The notes: generated by a model from the sequence alone, not told the origin. Numbered from the stretch's first letter, positions 12,050-23,334 are shown. The stretch is DNA of 64,000 bases from Branchiostoma floridae (GCF_000003815.2 NC_049993.1:9277182-9341181); one strand, 5' to 3'. Numbers and translations: made by a program.

Positions 12050-12600
12050 CACAGTCTAAGAAAATGTGTCGCCAAGAGATAAACAAAGGAAACCTTTTAG
12101 TATGTAGTCGTGACTCCTTTTCCATGTTTGCTTAATCCAAGGCGTGTTTATACTACTCTTGGCATTATCTTTATCTTCGACTGGAGCCGGGCACATTAGA
12201 GTGGGAACGGACGGAAATGTCGTTAGAATGATTCAGCAGGCTGAGGAAATGTGTTCTAAAAAGATAAAACAAAGACACATGTTGGTGCGTGATCCTGACT
12301 TCTTTTCCTTGTGCACTTATTTTTTTTACACCATGGCACTTTATACTGTGCTTAGCATCCGTTCATCTTCGTGCTAAGTACATTAGACTGGGAAGGGACG
12401 GAATATTGTATATGCTACTCGTACATATTCGGTTACCTAAGAAAATGTGCTTAAAGGCGACAAAATTAAGGAAGCGTTTTGATAGGCAGTAGTGACTCCT
12501 TTAACGTCATATTCAGTTGCTTAAGAAGATTTTCTACTTATCTTGTACCAGTGCTGAACACATTGACACTGGACGAAGAAATTATGATTGTAATGATAAC
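12050..12600. repeat. Three-unit tandem array, ~190-bp period
   Basis: The block CTAAGAAAATGTG...AAACAAAG...GACTCCTTTT recurs at about 12055, 12240 and 12437 with 60-70% visual similarity. GCACATTAGAGTGGGAACGG / GTACATTAGACTGGGAAGGG / CACATTGACACTGGACGAAG mark the same point in each unit. An old satellite-like array without coding potential. Confidence 0.6.
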
Positions 12601-12880
12601 TTCATGGGGGTATTGTTTTGGTGTGTCAGTCTGCGTGTCCGCGTGCGTGTATGTTTGTATGTCCGGATTTTTGTAGTCAGCATAACTCAAGAACCTCTTG
12701 ATGGATTACGATGATATTTGGTGTATGAGGAGGGGTTGGAAAGACAAAGTTCAATGTCGACGTTGTGTCCCCTGGTATGTGACCTTGGTACTGCAGCAGA
12801 ACTTTTTTGGTATCTTTTGGCCTGGACATGCTATGGTCTTGCTTTTTGGTGGCAGATAGCTTGTGACGTTAGAAAGTGAT
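12600..12880 (+). repeat. Dispersed repeat with GT-rich head, copy 2
   Basis: GTGTCAGTCTGCGTGTCCG is followed by AGTCAGCATAACTCAAGAAC, GGTACTGCAGCAGAAC and CCTGGACATGCTATGGTC. These are the same ordered blocks as at 816-1190. Confidence 0.65.
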
Positions 12881-12884
12881 GTAT

Positions 12885-14390
12885 ATTATTTTTCGTTACT
12901 CCAGTATGTTTTTATATTGTGTCCTACATTCTATCTATCTTGTACAATACTGAAGACATAAAACTGAGACGTGTGGTGAGACCGTGCGGTGAAGTGGGTA
13001 GGGTGAGACAGCAGGCTGCGGACTGATCTCGTCCCCAGGCGGGCTTATCTGAACATTCACACCAAAGCTGGGCAGTAAAACAAGTGGGACCTAAATTGTT
13101 TCTGCGAGTTGTGTCTCAGACATGTATCTTTATGAAAACTAGGCTTTATTGATTTGACATCCTCTTGGCATCCCGAAACTGATGCACTGATTGTGCGAAA
13201 GAAAAGTTGCACACAAAAATTGCCTTTATTGTGACACCTAAATGATCAAGAGGGTTGTACAAATGACTGAACTCACTAAACTCTTTCATCTTCTTCAATT
13301 TATGGCATATTTGCTCAATTTGCAGCATCTATGTACGATGGTCACGGCCTTTTGCTGGAAAACCGACGAAAATGATGCCCGCAGATGTCATTTATATAAT
13401 CATGTCAGTGTGGCATTACAAAAAAAAATAGAACAGTCAAAGAATTTCTAATAATATTTCTGAAACTTCAAACGGGTTCTTAGTGAGATGAGGGCCCTTT
13501 CAGCTAGCACCATCACAGTAAGAATACAAAACTATATTCTATTAGACAAGCTATATACCATACTCATGGCAACGCATGCTAGCAATAATGTGCAAACACA
13601 TTGCAAATGAGTGTTATATTATCATATGAAATAAGAGAGTTTTCTTTTCATTTGCTTGCATTTCATTTCTGGGAAAATATTTCAGTGGTTTCTTGCAAAG
13701 TATATACATCATGTATGTATGAGACATGGTGAACACATCGGAGAGAGGAATGTGTGCATTACCAGCTGAGAACATAGCCCACAGTTCCTAACCCTGGGAA
13801 AGCACCACAGCACTCCAAGGGTAAAGCTATCAACGTACCCAACGATAGGCAGTTGGGTACCATATTCCGAATAAAAGGTCGCCAAAATGATTTATTCAGA
13901 GGATGATTCAACAAATAAGTTTAAATCATGTTGTGATACAAAAACTTTCGGTTTTATAGACATGAAACTTTTCGTAGATGACAGAGGCTGACCTTATACA
14001 AAATACGTTTCCACAAAAGTATCACAGAAACTGTCTCTGCAATTTTAAGAAAGCTCATTACAGCAATGGAAAACAAGGCCTTTTTTTACAGCTTCGTAGA
14101 CGGTAAGTCATCAAATGGGGCTTGCATGAACTCGCGCGAACTCTCATGGACGTAAACATACGCACTCAAGTAAGCCATCCGGCTCTTGGGGACGACAGGG
14201 ACATCTGAGAGATCAAGGGAAAATACTATTAAGAGGGGAATGTAGACATAAAGTCTGACACGGCGCTATGTAGGAAGACTTATGATATGATACATATGTC
14301 GGAATCGGCAAGTTGCATTCCTGTCATTGGATATATAGGTAACATTAAAGAATGAAGATGAGCGCCGAATGTGATTTTGTAAAATAAAAT
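12885..14390. other. No recognised gene
   Basis: Non-coding. The minus-strand stretch 14087-14208 resembles a terminal exon by sequence quality but could not be linked to anything. Confidence 0.4.
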
Positions 14391-14395
14391 GAAAT

Positions 14396-14727
14396 AATCA
14401 CAATCAACATTCAATTGATCGGAGAACGGATTGTGCTTTATGAATATATCAGAAAAGAGTTTCCATATTTTGAACATCTTAATGTAACGGATAAATTTCT
14501 ATTTTTGATGCGCCTAGATAAACCCTGTATATTAAACATTATTTGTTCCTATATCTACACCTGTAGAAAGAAGCGAGAAGATGTCGACCATAATGTTAGC
14601 TTAGTACCTTCAATTAGTTAAATTGTATCTTGTTGTCCCTGCATATGTCTGTTATGTCTGTTATCAGTGACCTGTACCTAGCCCGTCGAGGCATGAATGT
14701 ACAATAAAGGTCTTTCATTCATTCATT
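14396..14727 (+). mobile_element. 5'-truncated LINE: RT ORF C-terminus, 3' UTR and (ATTC)n tail
   Basis: The frame ending at 14621 reads LYEYIRKEFPYFEHL, DKFLFLMRLDKP and ICSYIYTCRKKREDV. These are the C-terminal residues seen in the minus-strand LINE copy at 22932-23117 (LYRLIESMFPHF, DKFTFLMNLDKP, ICSYIFNITKKQE). It is followed by AGGCATGAATGTACAATAAA and TTCATTCATTC. Confidence 0.65.
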
Positions 14728-14729
14728 AA

Positions 14730-16195
14730 AACCAGCCCAGAGGCGCAACTGGGGAAGTCACAAGTTAACGTTTAAATTCCAACAAATCAACACCCACAAT
14801 GACATACAAACACTCATTCTCCCCCGTACCATCCCTCTGCCTGGCTCAGTTCTAACAGCCCCCACAGTTAAATCATTTAAAGCCAGACTGGAGCCTGTCC
14901 GTCTTAGCCCATGGACTCCGCCACCTTGCCCTTGATAGGGTCATTCGGGGGTATTTAAGAAGACGGATGTGCTGTATTATCTGATTTGCATATAACCACA
15001 TGCATGAGAATGAGGGGGCTATGAAAATTCTCTATGCTTTCTGCCTATACCAGGTGAATAATTCGTACAAAAGTGTAATATTGTTTACACTTTTGCTGGT
15101 TGTTCAAGTGGGTTGATAGTACACTCTCTTTTCTTGATTCCTCTTGATTGTTTTTTCATCATCATATTGTATTATTGTGAATGTTGATTCTTGCTTAATG
15201 CAATTTCTATGTTTGTATCAAATGGTTTGAGAAGAAGCATATGTGAATGAAATATATATAGAATAAATAATTGTTCGGCAACTTCAGCTGCTTTGCGGAA
15301 CTGTCTTCTTAAACGCTGCTTCCTTCCACATCATTCTTCTTGTCTACTTCCTTCCTTTTTGGCTACTTTCCTTCATTCCTCATACTTTCTCTGCCGTTTT
15401 TAAATGTATAGCTCAAGCAATGAATTGTCACCTCCATTTCGGAACCGCTCCGTCTCCGTCGTGACAAATATTGCGGCGTGCTGTCGACATTGTCGGAAGG
15501 AAGCAGGCCTGAATAGCCGAGTGTCACTCCCCACTGCCTGGGTTGTCCTTGCCTAGTCTTACAGAGTTGTTCTCGTCATCTGTCTCTCTCTTATCTTTTG
15601 TGCGCACGTTTGGGCTGGCGAGTCTTTAGCAACGGGTCTGTATTACCGCGCCTACACGTGAGCGCCCCCCCCCCCCCCCCACACCCGTCCTACACCCGTG
15701 TATCACTTCCCTCACGGATTGACTGGAAATACCAGTCGCTGTTGTGCCATTCGATCAGCCTCGTCTGTCATATTCTAACCGTAATGAGACAGCGAGAGCT
15801 GACAAGCCCTTCTATAGTCATGCTGTGCCAGTTCACTTCTTTGCTTTACGGATGCCCAACCCGGTATCATGAAATGATTCGCACCATCAAGTTAAAACCA
15901 TCATCATTCTTGCTCCCCAATATCAATGTTTTGCTACAGAGACATAAATATCATGGCAGTCATTACATTGTGTAATGTTACACAATGTAATAATACTTTG
16001 CCTTGATCATAAAACAAGATGAATACCACCAAACAAAATCACCTTGCAACATGGCCTAGCAAGGGTTGTGTTATGGCAGCCAAACAAGAGCGCCGTGATA
16101 GCTATAGTGGTGCAAAAAAACTTTAAGATTAGTTCCGGAAAGATTGAACTCCTTTCATATATCAGTATACGTACATGCACTCTAATTTAAAAGAA
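14730..16195. other. No recognised gene; short palindromes and a C16 tract
   Basis: Contains a 16-C homopolymer (15665-15680) and a perfect 14-bp-arm palindrome at 15962-15991. The open frame at 15598-15975 crosses the homopolymer and has no motifs. Confidence 0.45.
15962..15991. repeat. Perfect palindrome, 14-bp arms, 2-base centre
   Basis: ATTACATTGTGTAA is repeated inverted after TG. The arms contain ATTGTGTAAT, a C/EBP-like half-palindrome. Confidence 0.8.
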
Positions 16196-16199
16196 ACAT

Positions 16200-16540
16200 T
16201 GCAATGGGGAAATGGGGTAAAAAGGACAGTCTCTTGACAGACAACAAACAGTTCCTCGCGGACTAGAACCGTTAAGTGTAAACTTTATTAACATTTCTAT
16301 ACCCTGCGTCACGGTCACAACTGGAAAAGGGGGCCCCGCCGGATAGTTTACTTTTTTGCACTTTCTGTCGAGACCCGTGCGTGGACCCGTAGGACATCCT
16401 GCGGCTAACGGCCTATTTTGGGGCACGGCCGGGTCATGTACGGGATTTTTTTTCTTTCTATCTCGCAGTTAAAGCAACCCAGAACATGGCGACCATATAG
16501 ACGTCGTGAAAACACCGAGATGTACCCCCAGTATCCGGCA
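16200..16540. repeat. GC-rich dispersed repeat, copy 2
   Basis: GGGGCCCCGCCGGAT, then TTTTTTGCACTTTC, GTGGACCCGTAGGACA, GGCACGGCCGGGTC, CCCAGAACATGGC and GAGATGTACCCCC follow in the order found at 7385-7570. Confidence 0.55.
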
Positions 16541-16729
16541 GTGCAAATGTGAGCATAGCATAAGTAAGGACATACATATACATATATCAGGTACATGAAT
16601 ACTGCATTGAAAAGCCTGTCAGAAAGGCACCCAGGCAATATTACACATTCGCATAGAATGTGACACTGTAGAAAATATATCACACAAATTAGAGGCTTGC
16701 AGTTACAGAGTCGTCAGTTTCCCCACGCT

Positions 16730-17110
16730 TTAGCTGTGCGGACTTAAGGGTCAATGCCGATCGTTATGTGCCTACCCTACAGTTAGGTGTCACACACATA
16801 CTGAGTATGACAAATTTACAGATACTTTAAAATAACTATAGTTACTACAAAGAAGGCGTAATATAGCTGGTATAGAATGTAAGTAGTTGGATGTGACGGC
16901 TTATGGGTCAATATTGATCATTATGTGTCTACCCTACAGTGTCTCACATGCTGGGTATGACAAATTGGCAGATGCGATCATGACAAATGTAATACAAAAT
17001 TGCACCGACTTAGGGGTAAATGTTGATTACAAGCATACCGTACCTATGTTTCACACGGATACTTGGACTGACAAATTGCCATATACATGTATGGCCACAA
17101 TAACGAACTT
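16730..17110. repeat. Diverged tandem repeat, 3 units of ~110-160 bp
   Basis: CGGACTTAAGGGTCAATG, CGGCTTATGGGTCAATAT and CGACTTAGGGGTAAATGT (16739, 16898, 17006) each precede GATCGTTATGTG/GATCATTATGTG/GATTACAAGCAT and then a TATGACAAATT-like block. The plus frame 16887-17150 over it is a by-product. Confidence 0.55.
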
Positions 17111-17159
17111 GTCTCCAGTACCTGGGTTTAGTATAGCGGCAATGGTATAAGGTTAGCAG

Positions 17160-17765
17160 GCATTTGTTAGCAGATGAAATTGAATAGATACATATAATCA
17201 TTATGCCAATTTCTTAGTTGAATAAAGCAATCATATGTCTCACAGCATGACGTTTGTGTTAAGAAGTCTTCCCTATCTTGCATGTGGAATAGGTAATAAA
17301 TATGTCAAAATACGCCACAATCGCTCATGACCACATAAAACCAGTGTGTTAGAAATGGAAAATTGTGCTCATTACATCGACGCTGTATTATTTGTTATTC
17401 TATTGTATTCTTTGCTTTATCATACATGATCTCCAGACAAGTGTCACGATTTTTATTTGGCTATATTGTAAAAGACCAAATTGCCAATATCTTATATGGA
17501 CATACACACATCGTCGTATCTTGTTGTTACGAAAGTGAATGGAAAGGTTATCGGAAGTTACGCAGAGACTTATGAATATTAATCCCCAGCGTGTTCGGAT
17601 TATGCCTTGTATCGGCAAGGGAATGTTTAACTTAACATGGAAAGGAAACCATGCATTACTAGCATGACGGAAACGGTTACGTACTTATACAAGCTGTGAG
17701 CCTGCTATGTTATGAGTAGTGAACATTACATTTCTCCAAACACAGTACTGACGTTAAGGACTCAC
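17160..17765. other. No recognised gene
   Basis: AT-rich; would be intron if the exon at 17766-17822 is real. Confidence 0.4.
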
Positions 17766-17822
17766 CAATGACAGGAGGTACTCCTGCATCTCCGTAGGTG
17801 TCCACTCAGCGTTCTCCGCCAT
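17766..17822 (-). CDS. Possible isolated first exon (MAENAEWTPTEMQEYLLSL)
   Basis: Minus strand. The ATG lies in an excellent Kozak context (GCGACCATGG), followed by 19 codons and a consensus donor TCATTG|GTGAGTCC in phase 0. The peptide is acidic and unremarkable; I do not recognise it. Upstream on the same strand (about 18409-18431) are a TGACGTCC CRE-like site and a GTCACCATAGTGAC X-box-like site, which would suit a promoter. No later exon could be placed with confidence between 12.9 and 17.7 kb. It may be a real gene start with a long intron, or chance. Confidence 0.4.
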
Positions 17823-18404
17823 GGTCGCTTAAACTGTCAAGAAATCATCTGTAGATGCCTCCAATGCAACTGTTTTGGTGCAGCCAGATTCAAAACACAC
17901 GAGGCAACTGGCCACCAGCGACGCGCAATATTCTTGCCGAACCACGAGGATTTCTTATCCCAGAATACAGCTGCCTGCTAACCTTTTAATGCCCTGTCTT
18001 TGTCAGCGTGAGCAAAGCTTTTCTGCATAAGAAGCTGGTCTAACGTATGTATCTACACATACTGCGGCAACAAGCCTACGATATCGTTCCTTCAGGAACT
18101 CCCTCACGAATACTCGCAAAACTATCAGCAACCTGCAGACGAAGGTCGGACCAGAAGTGTCAATTTATTGCCGATGTCAAATCTTGAGTGTGGGTTTTGA
18201 TGCGTGCAGCTGGGTGTTAGATACGACACGAACACACGTGGGAGTCGGTGTAACCCCTCTCGAATCACAAAGTCATCCACAGCTGTGAATTTCAGGAAAG
18301 CAATCTTTCTTTCTGTGAAGGCAATTATCAGCAAACACGTGTGGCGTTGACAACAAAGTGTGTCTCTAACCAGATATGGGCATGCCGTAGGAGATGAGAT
18401 ACAA

Positions 18405-18435
18405 CCTGTGACGTCCCGTCACCATAGTGACGGCG
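18405..18435. promoter_or_regulatory. CRE-like and X-box-like sites
   Basis: TGACGTCC (18409-18416) is followed closely by GTCACCATAGTGAC (18418-18431), a nearly symmetric motif of RFX X-box shape. It lies about 590 bases upstream of the candidate minus-strand start at 17822. Confidence 0.25.
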
Positions 18436-18936
18436 GAAACACACCATAGGACATCGGAAAGGCTGACATCCCGAAGATGTTGGCATCAACAATGGTACTA
18501 TTATAATATAACACGCTATATATCGTCAATCAACACATGGCTCCGGGTACAGGTGCACACGCACAACACCCACCTAGCCACAGGACGCTGCGAAATGCAG
18601 CAACATGGCTAAATATGGATATAACACAGCAACACGGGTCAATGACAGTTACCGGAAGTTGGTGAGCGAAAGCGTACGTACGATATGGTATCACCTTTTT
18701 CAAGATTCTAACGCTTCAACAGTTTGATGCGCTGCAGTTTAAGACGAATTGATTACCACAGGGGATAAACATTCTATCAACTTTCCCAAGCCTACCTGAA
18801 AACATTCTCTATCCAGAAACACAGACATATGCTGTTTCAATAGACACACAGCTTTATAATAGCCTGGATGCAAATGATAGCAGGGAGTTCTAGCTACTTG
18901 ATTTCACTGTCTTTACTGAATGCAAATGATAGCGAA

Positions 18937-19001
18937 TTATTGCACTTCCATTGAGTGTTAGGGTTTTTTTAAAACCCTAACACTCAATGGAAGTGCAATA
19001 A
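18937..19001. repeat. Perfect 31-bp-arm hairpin, 3-base loop
   Basis: The arm begins TTATTGCACTTCCATTGAGT and ends GGGTTTT; after TTT the exact inverse follows. The near-zero loop and identical arms suggest a recent foldback or a palindrome-forming event. Confidence 0.9.
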
Positions 19002-19004
19002 GTG

Positions 19005-19480
19005 CATTTAAAAATGCAATGAAAAGAAATGGTATTCTGCCTATACCTAGCATGACGATACGTGTGATACCTTTTTGGATCGGACATGTCGGAGTTGTAT
19101 GTGTCATTGCAATACGTTCCATTTTATCCCGCCAGGTGGCGCTTATGAACGGGTCGTTGTTTGCTGAGTTATGCAAACAATATGCAATAACATACATTCA
19201 ACTTATACCCAATCAACATTTACAGCATGTTATATACATCATCACTGATGGTCAATATTGTTCAAATCATGATGGCTGAAAACGTGAAGTTAAAAGCTTT
19301 AAAAGTCAATTCTGCTGAAGGTTGTCATGATTGTACAGCCTACATATTTCTGAAGATAACGCATACAGTTGGATTATATTGAAGCCAAATTAATTCTATG
19401 CTGTAAGTAAACTGTACGATATAACGTGATAGCATTATCATTTGCTTATTAGGGATATCATGATGTAGCGCCGTCGCGCA
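19005..19480. other. No recognised gene
   Basis: Overlapping opposed frames at 18958-19279 are chance frames around the hairpin. Confidence 0.4.
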
Positions 19481-19489
19481 TAGGATACA

Positions 19490-19950
19490 GACGTTATCAG
19501 ATGTATCAGGGGATTTAGCACTTTAATGCGCAACTTCAGACATTATTTGGGTCATCATGTATTTGACCTCATGACCTTGAGAGATTGACCTCACCGCGGG
19601 ATCTGTTTCGGATTTGATTTTAGAGAATCGACTCCTTTTCTACGTAGAACATAAGCGAGTAGTACATCAGCACTTCAGTGTTAACACTGGTGACTATAAG
19701 TATTCCAGCGCCAAAAGCACGAATCACGATTGATAGTTTGCCATATTCCAGACGGTAACCATGATAGGAAAGACATTTGACCAAACTACAGTCAGGCCAT
19801 TAACAGACTAATCCTTTAAAGCGCAAACTCTTCCAATTAAGTTTTTGCGCCGAGAGATTTACACAATGTAAGCCGAAATAATGACCAACACTTGGGAGGT
19901 CGCAGGTCAAAAGTTACGTTTTAAAATCCCCTGATACTCCTGATAATATT
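19490..19950. mobile_element. Repeat with TTATCAG...ATCAGGGGAT inverted ends, copy 1
   Basis: TTATCAGATGTATCAGGGGAT (19494) and ATCCCCTGATACTCCTGATAA (19926) are inverted. The interior blocks GGTAACCATG, CATTTGACCAAACTACA, GACTAATCCTT, TGGGAGGTCGCAGGTCAAA recur in the copy at 20900-21175. Non-coding. Confidence 0.55.
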
Positions 19951-20240
19951 TTCTGTATGTGTGATTGAACTCGGAGATTGAGTGAGAGAATTCGACTCCT
20001 TTTCTACGTAGAACATAAGCGAGTATACGTCGATGTAGGTTAGACATCCAGGTAATAAGATACACCAAAAAGTTACTCAAGCTACTGGATATGGTTTTGG
20101 ACCGTTTCCCAAACCATATCCAGTTGCTTGAGTAACTACTTTTTGGTGTATAAGCGAGTATAGATCAGCACTTGAGTATCAACACTGGTGACTATTCCAG
20201 TGCTAAAAGCGCAAATCATGATTGATAGGTTGCCATATCA
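19610..20240. repeat. Direct repeat pair around a foldback insertion
   Basis: The block from GACTCCTTTTCTACGTAGAA through ATCAGCACTT and AACACTGGTGACTA to GATTGATAGTTTGCCATAT occurs at 19630-19750 and again at 19998-20240. The second copy is split by the insertion at 20028-20149. Confidence 0.65.
20028..20149. mobile_element. 122-bp foldback insertion flanked by a 13-bp direct repeat
   Basis: ATAAGCGAGTATA occurs at 20015-20027 and 20150-20162, on either side. Inside, TACACCAAAAAGTTACTCAA...ACTGGATATGGTTT (20061-20097) pairs with its inverse (20112-20149). The related sequence at 48700-48752 keeps the CCAGTTGCTTGAGTAACT...TCTTATTACCTG end, so this is a family. Confidence 0.7.
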
Positions 20241-20244
20241 CAGA

Positions 20245-20895
20245 TGCACATTAATTTCCCTACAGGACATCCCTGCTGTAGTTCAAGGTTAGCCGCCACC
20301 GTAAATTAGTATCGCAAAATGTCAGTTAGGTAATAGATCTCATCTTGTGATATTTTGCCTAAATTGCCTTTTTTTCCAGCCCTCGATAATGTATGATAGT
20401 ACCAAAAGATTTATATGTGTAATGAATAGATCGTCTTTCTAGGAGACAACTTGAGACTTAGAGTCAGTGATTCCGATGATTCATCCTGTTTCACAACACT
20501 CAATCAATAAAATTAAAGCAAAAGAACCACAAAGAGGAATTGATGGCACTAAAGAAAATATTTCATTTTGCGTTGATGGGTGTAACTCAGAAAGACGCAG
20601 CCAGACACATAGATTTGACTTCAACCTTGAGATAACCTTGAGGAGCAGTACAGGTTTTGACAACATGGCGGCGCTATCGCTTTGGAGTCAGAGAACTAAT
20701 GGAGACCGACTGGTGAATCGCCCCCTCCCCCAGAACTCTACGGGAAAAAGATTTTAACAATAACTTATGATGACTATCTTCAATTGTTGATTTTTATCTG
20801 ATAGTATTTTGGGGGCTCACTGGTCCTCAAATATGACTTAGATGCATCTGTCAGAAAGATATGCGTCAGATGTGGAAGCTCAATCTTTCAATGTC
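20245..20895. other. No recognised gene
   Basis: The frame on plus at 20467-20757 has its shadow on minus, and neither shows motifs. Confidence 0.4.
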
Positions 20896-21180
20896 ACGAG
20901 GTCAAATCCCTGATGACCCAAATGATCACGCTGTAGTATCATTATTTCATGCGGTAACCATGTGCGTGCATAGGGAAGTCATTTGACCAAAGTCATTTGA
21001 CCAAACTACACTCAAGGCCTAGGTAATAAACATGAACAGACTAATCCTTCAAAACATTCTTTCTCTTTCAAAGTATTTGCGCCAAGAGCTTTAGAAGAAA
21101 ACCCCCGAAATAATGCCACACTATTGGGAGGTCGCAGGTCAAAGGTTACAGTTTGAAATCCCCTGATACTCCTGATAACA
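20896..21180. repeat. Copy 2 of the 19.5-kb repeat
   Basis: The order of blocks from GGTAACCATG to TCCCCTGATACTCCTGATAA matches 19750-19946. CATTTGACCAAAGT / CATTTGACCAAACT is duplicated here. Confidence 0.6.
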
Positions 21181-21232
21181 ACTTTTGTATATGCAATAGT
21201 ACACCAACGAGATATACTAAACGTCCGTAACT

Positions 21233-21612
21233 AGGGTTGGGTACCGGTACAGAAAATTCAGGTCAGGTCCAGGTCTAGAGGATTAGGTCAGGGTCCGGAC
21301 CTGAGCCTGGACCTGATTCAGTATGGGAAAACTGGTGAATGGACGATCCCGACTAAAAACGATGGTCCATTTCTCTACAAAGAAATCAGTTTTGTGGAGT
21401 ATTCGACTCCCAATGGCGTTTTGAAATACTACAAGACTAACTTCCTCTAGACGATTGACTGTAAAATTTGGTAAAACTCTACTTCGCTCTTGTTACTTTC
21501 TTCGACCGTTAAGCCACAAAACGTAAAACCTGTTCATTCACCTAATTTTTTCAGGTCCGTTTTTTTCCGGACCGGTCCAAGAAAAAAGGATTTTGTCCGG
21601 TACCCACCCCTC
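21233..21612. mobile_element. hAT-like MITE with GGTTGGGTACCGG ends, copy 1
   Basis: AGGGTTGGGTACCGGTAC at the left and GTCCGGTACCCACCCCT at the right are inverted. CAGGTCCGG/CCGGACCTG motifs repeat inside both ends. The core TTTTGTGGAGTATTCGACTC is shared with 24905-25270. The GGGTACCGG terminus is widespread among animal hAT-type MITEs; the assignment is by appearance. Confidence 0.6.
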
Positions 21613-21614
21613 TC

Positions 21615-22800
21615 TATGTAAGGTAGTGCACCACAAGACTCAGTAACGTAGTTTCGGCATCACGGTGAACTGATCACAACAACTTGGCACGAGCCACCCA
21701 TGACGATACAGCCTGAATAACAACACTCATCCTATAACATTACCATATACATCTTACCGCCGACCGTGGCTCAACAAGACAGTCGACCAATATACCAATA
21801 TCTCCCCGTATGTCTTCAGTCCGGATCTATCCACTATTTCACACAACCTTCAGAGCCCCAGCGTTAAAACTTTAATGATACCTACCGCATGAACTCCATT
21901 GTGTAATTTGTGATTAATGCCCGCGACCTTTTACTACGAGCATCTCGTGCATAAATTTATAATATGTCCCCCTTCCATCCCAACGGCAAAGGCTTCAGTA
22001 TTCTTCGGATCAAGTTTGTGACCGTTAACATGAAAGGAGGACTCCTAAATGCCCAAGTGCGTTCCGCACGTTCAGGAGCTCACCTTAACTAGACGGATGA
22101 AACCTTTGTGATGCCAGAGCCGTTGCCACGTCCTCTGGGACAAATCTATCTTCCGTGGTTTCCAGATTAACAGCACGGAGACTTCGTTACGTAAATGTGT
22201 TTTGACTTTGTACCCACATTCACGGAGTTAGACGCACGCATTGGGTCCAATTTGTGAGTCGTTTGAGACCTTACATTGCTATTTCAGTCTCAGACAATGT
22301 CCTTGTCCTTCAAGGAGTTTTGTACCAAAAGAGCGATCCAACAAATCCTTACGCAGAGAAATTTCTTCACTGATGAACCAACACAAGACAAGATGGGATT
22401 TTACAATAACAAGGTTTCTAAAATGCGGTCATACGTGATGTTGTGGAAGATGACAGAACGTTAACTGCAATGCCCTGTTTTTAAGTCCTCTTCCCCATTT
22501 TTCGCTTTAATTCAAAACGCGTAGCTTCTATTTATTGGTGATAACTGCGCTCTTTCATGTCGTCTATTTCTGTACAAATCCTCTCACCCCACAGCACTGT
22601 TCCACTCCGTTGCTTGTCATATCGTAAGTAGTTTTCACAAAACATAAACCATTCCAAAAGGCGATGGTTATCGGGCCTTTACGTTTTTCGTGGGTGCCAA
22701 AGAAAAACCGGAATAAACCGTTCAAAGCACTGCGCCAGATTTTATCAGTGCATTCACGGTGGCGCATCGGGGTGTAAAACTCTTCCATTTCTTGTCTGCG
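21615..22800. other. No recognised gene
   Basis: Short frames (22241-22464 plus, 22564-22842 minus) lack motifs and exon signals. Confidence 0.4.
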
Positions 22801-22805
22801 ATAAG

Positions 22806-23330
22806 AATAATGAATGAATGAATGAAGACCTTTATTGTACATTCATACCCACTGGGTTCAGTACAGGTCATAATAAATGGTACAACATGATATAATGATG
22901 TAATGAATCTACACTACTCAAGAATCGTATTCTACTGCGTACATTCGGCTTCTTGTTTCTTTGTGATATTGAAAATGTAAGAACATATATGCTTTATAAG
23001 TAAAGGTTTGTCTAGATTCATAAGGAATGTAAATTTGTCTATATTACTTAGTTGTATGAAGTGGGGGAACATGGATTCTATTAGTCTGTAGAGTTCAGCT
23101 CTCTCTTTCTTGTACAAACTACATTCTACTACAAATGATGTTCGTCTTCTAACTTATCTAGATTGCAGTATCTACATATTCGTTGTTCTAGAGGAGTGCG
23201 GTTATGTCTTCCAGTTTCGATGTGTAATTTGTGGCAACTGACTCGTAGTTTTGTGACGGCCGTCCTGTGCCGAATATTGTCAATATCCAGGTATTGTTCT
23301 ACATTATAGGTGGATAAGAGAACGCCAGCT
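22806..23330 (-). mobile_element. 5'-truncated LINE: RT ORF C-terminus with CxxC-H-C tail and (ATTC)n
   Basis: Read on minus: an open stretch through KLRVSCHKLHIETGR, CRYCNLDKLEDEHHF and, after a one-base frameshift, CSLYKKERAELY, DKFTFLMNLDKP and ICSYIFNITKKQE, with a stop near 22935. The 3' region ends ATGAATGTACAATAAAGGTC and TTCATTCATTCATTC. The CxxC...H..C arrangement near the end of the ORF is typical of many metazoan LINE polymerases. The element is truncated at the 5' end and frameshifted, hence dead. Confidence 0.75.
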
Positions 23331-23334
23331 CACA

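Noticed and set aside
14087-14210. Minus-strand stretch that looks like a terminal exon (reading VPVVPKSRMAYLSAYVYV and on to a stop, after an ATCTCTCAG acceptor)
   Set aside because: About 40 open codons are not unlikely by chance, and no upstream exon with matching phase could be joined to it, including the candidate at 17766-17822.
16887-17150. 87-codon plus-strand open frame
   Set aside because: It covers two units of a diverged tandem repeat and has no domain features.
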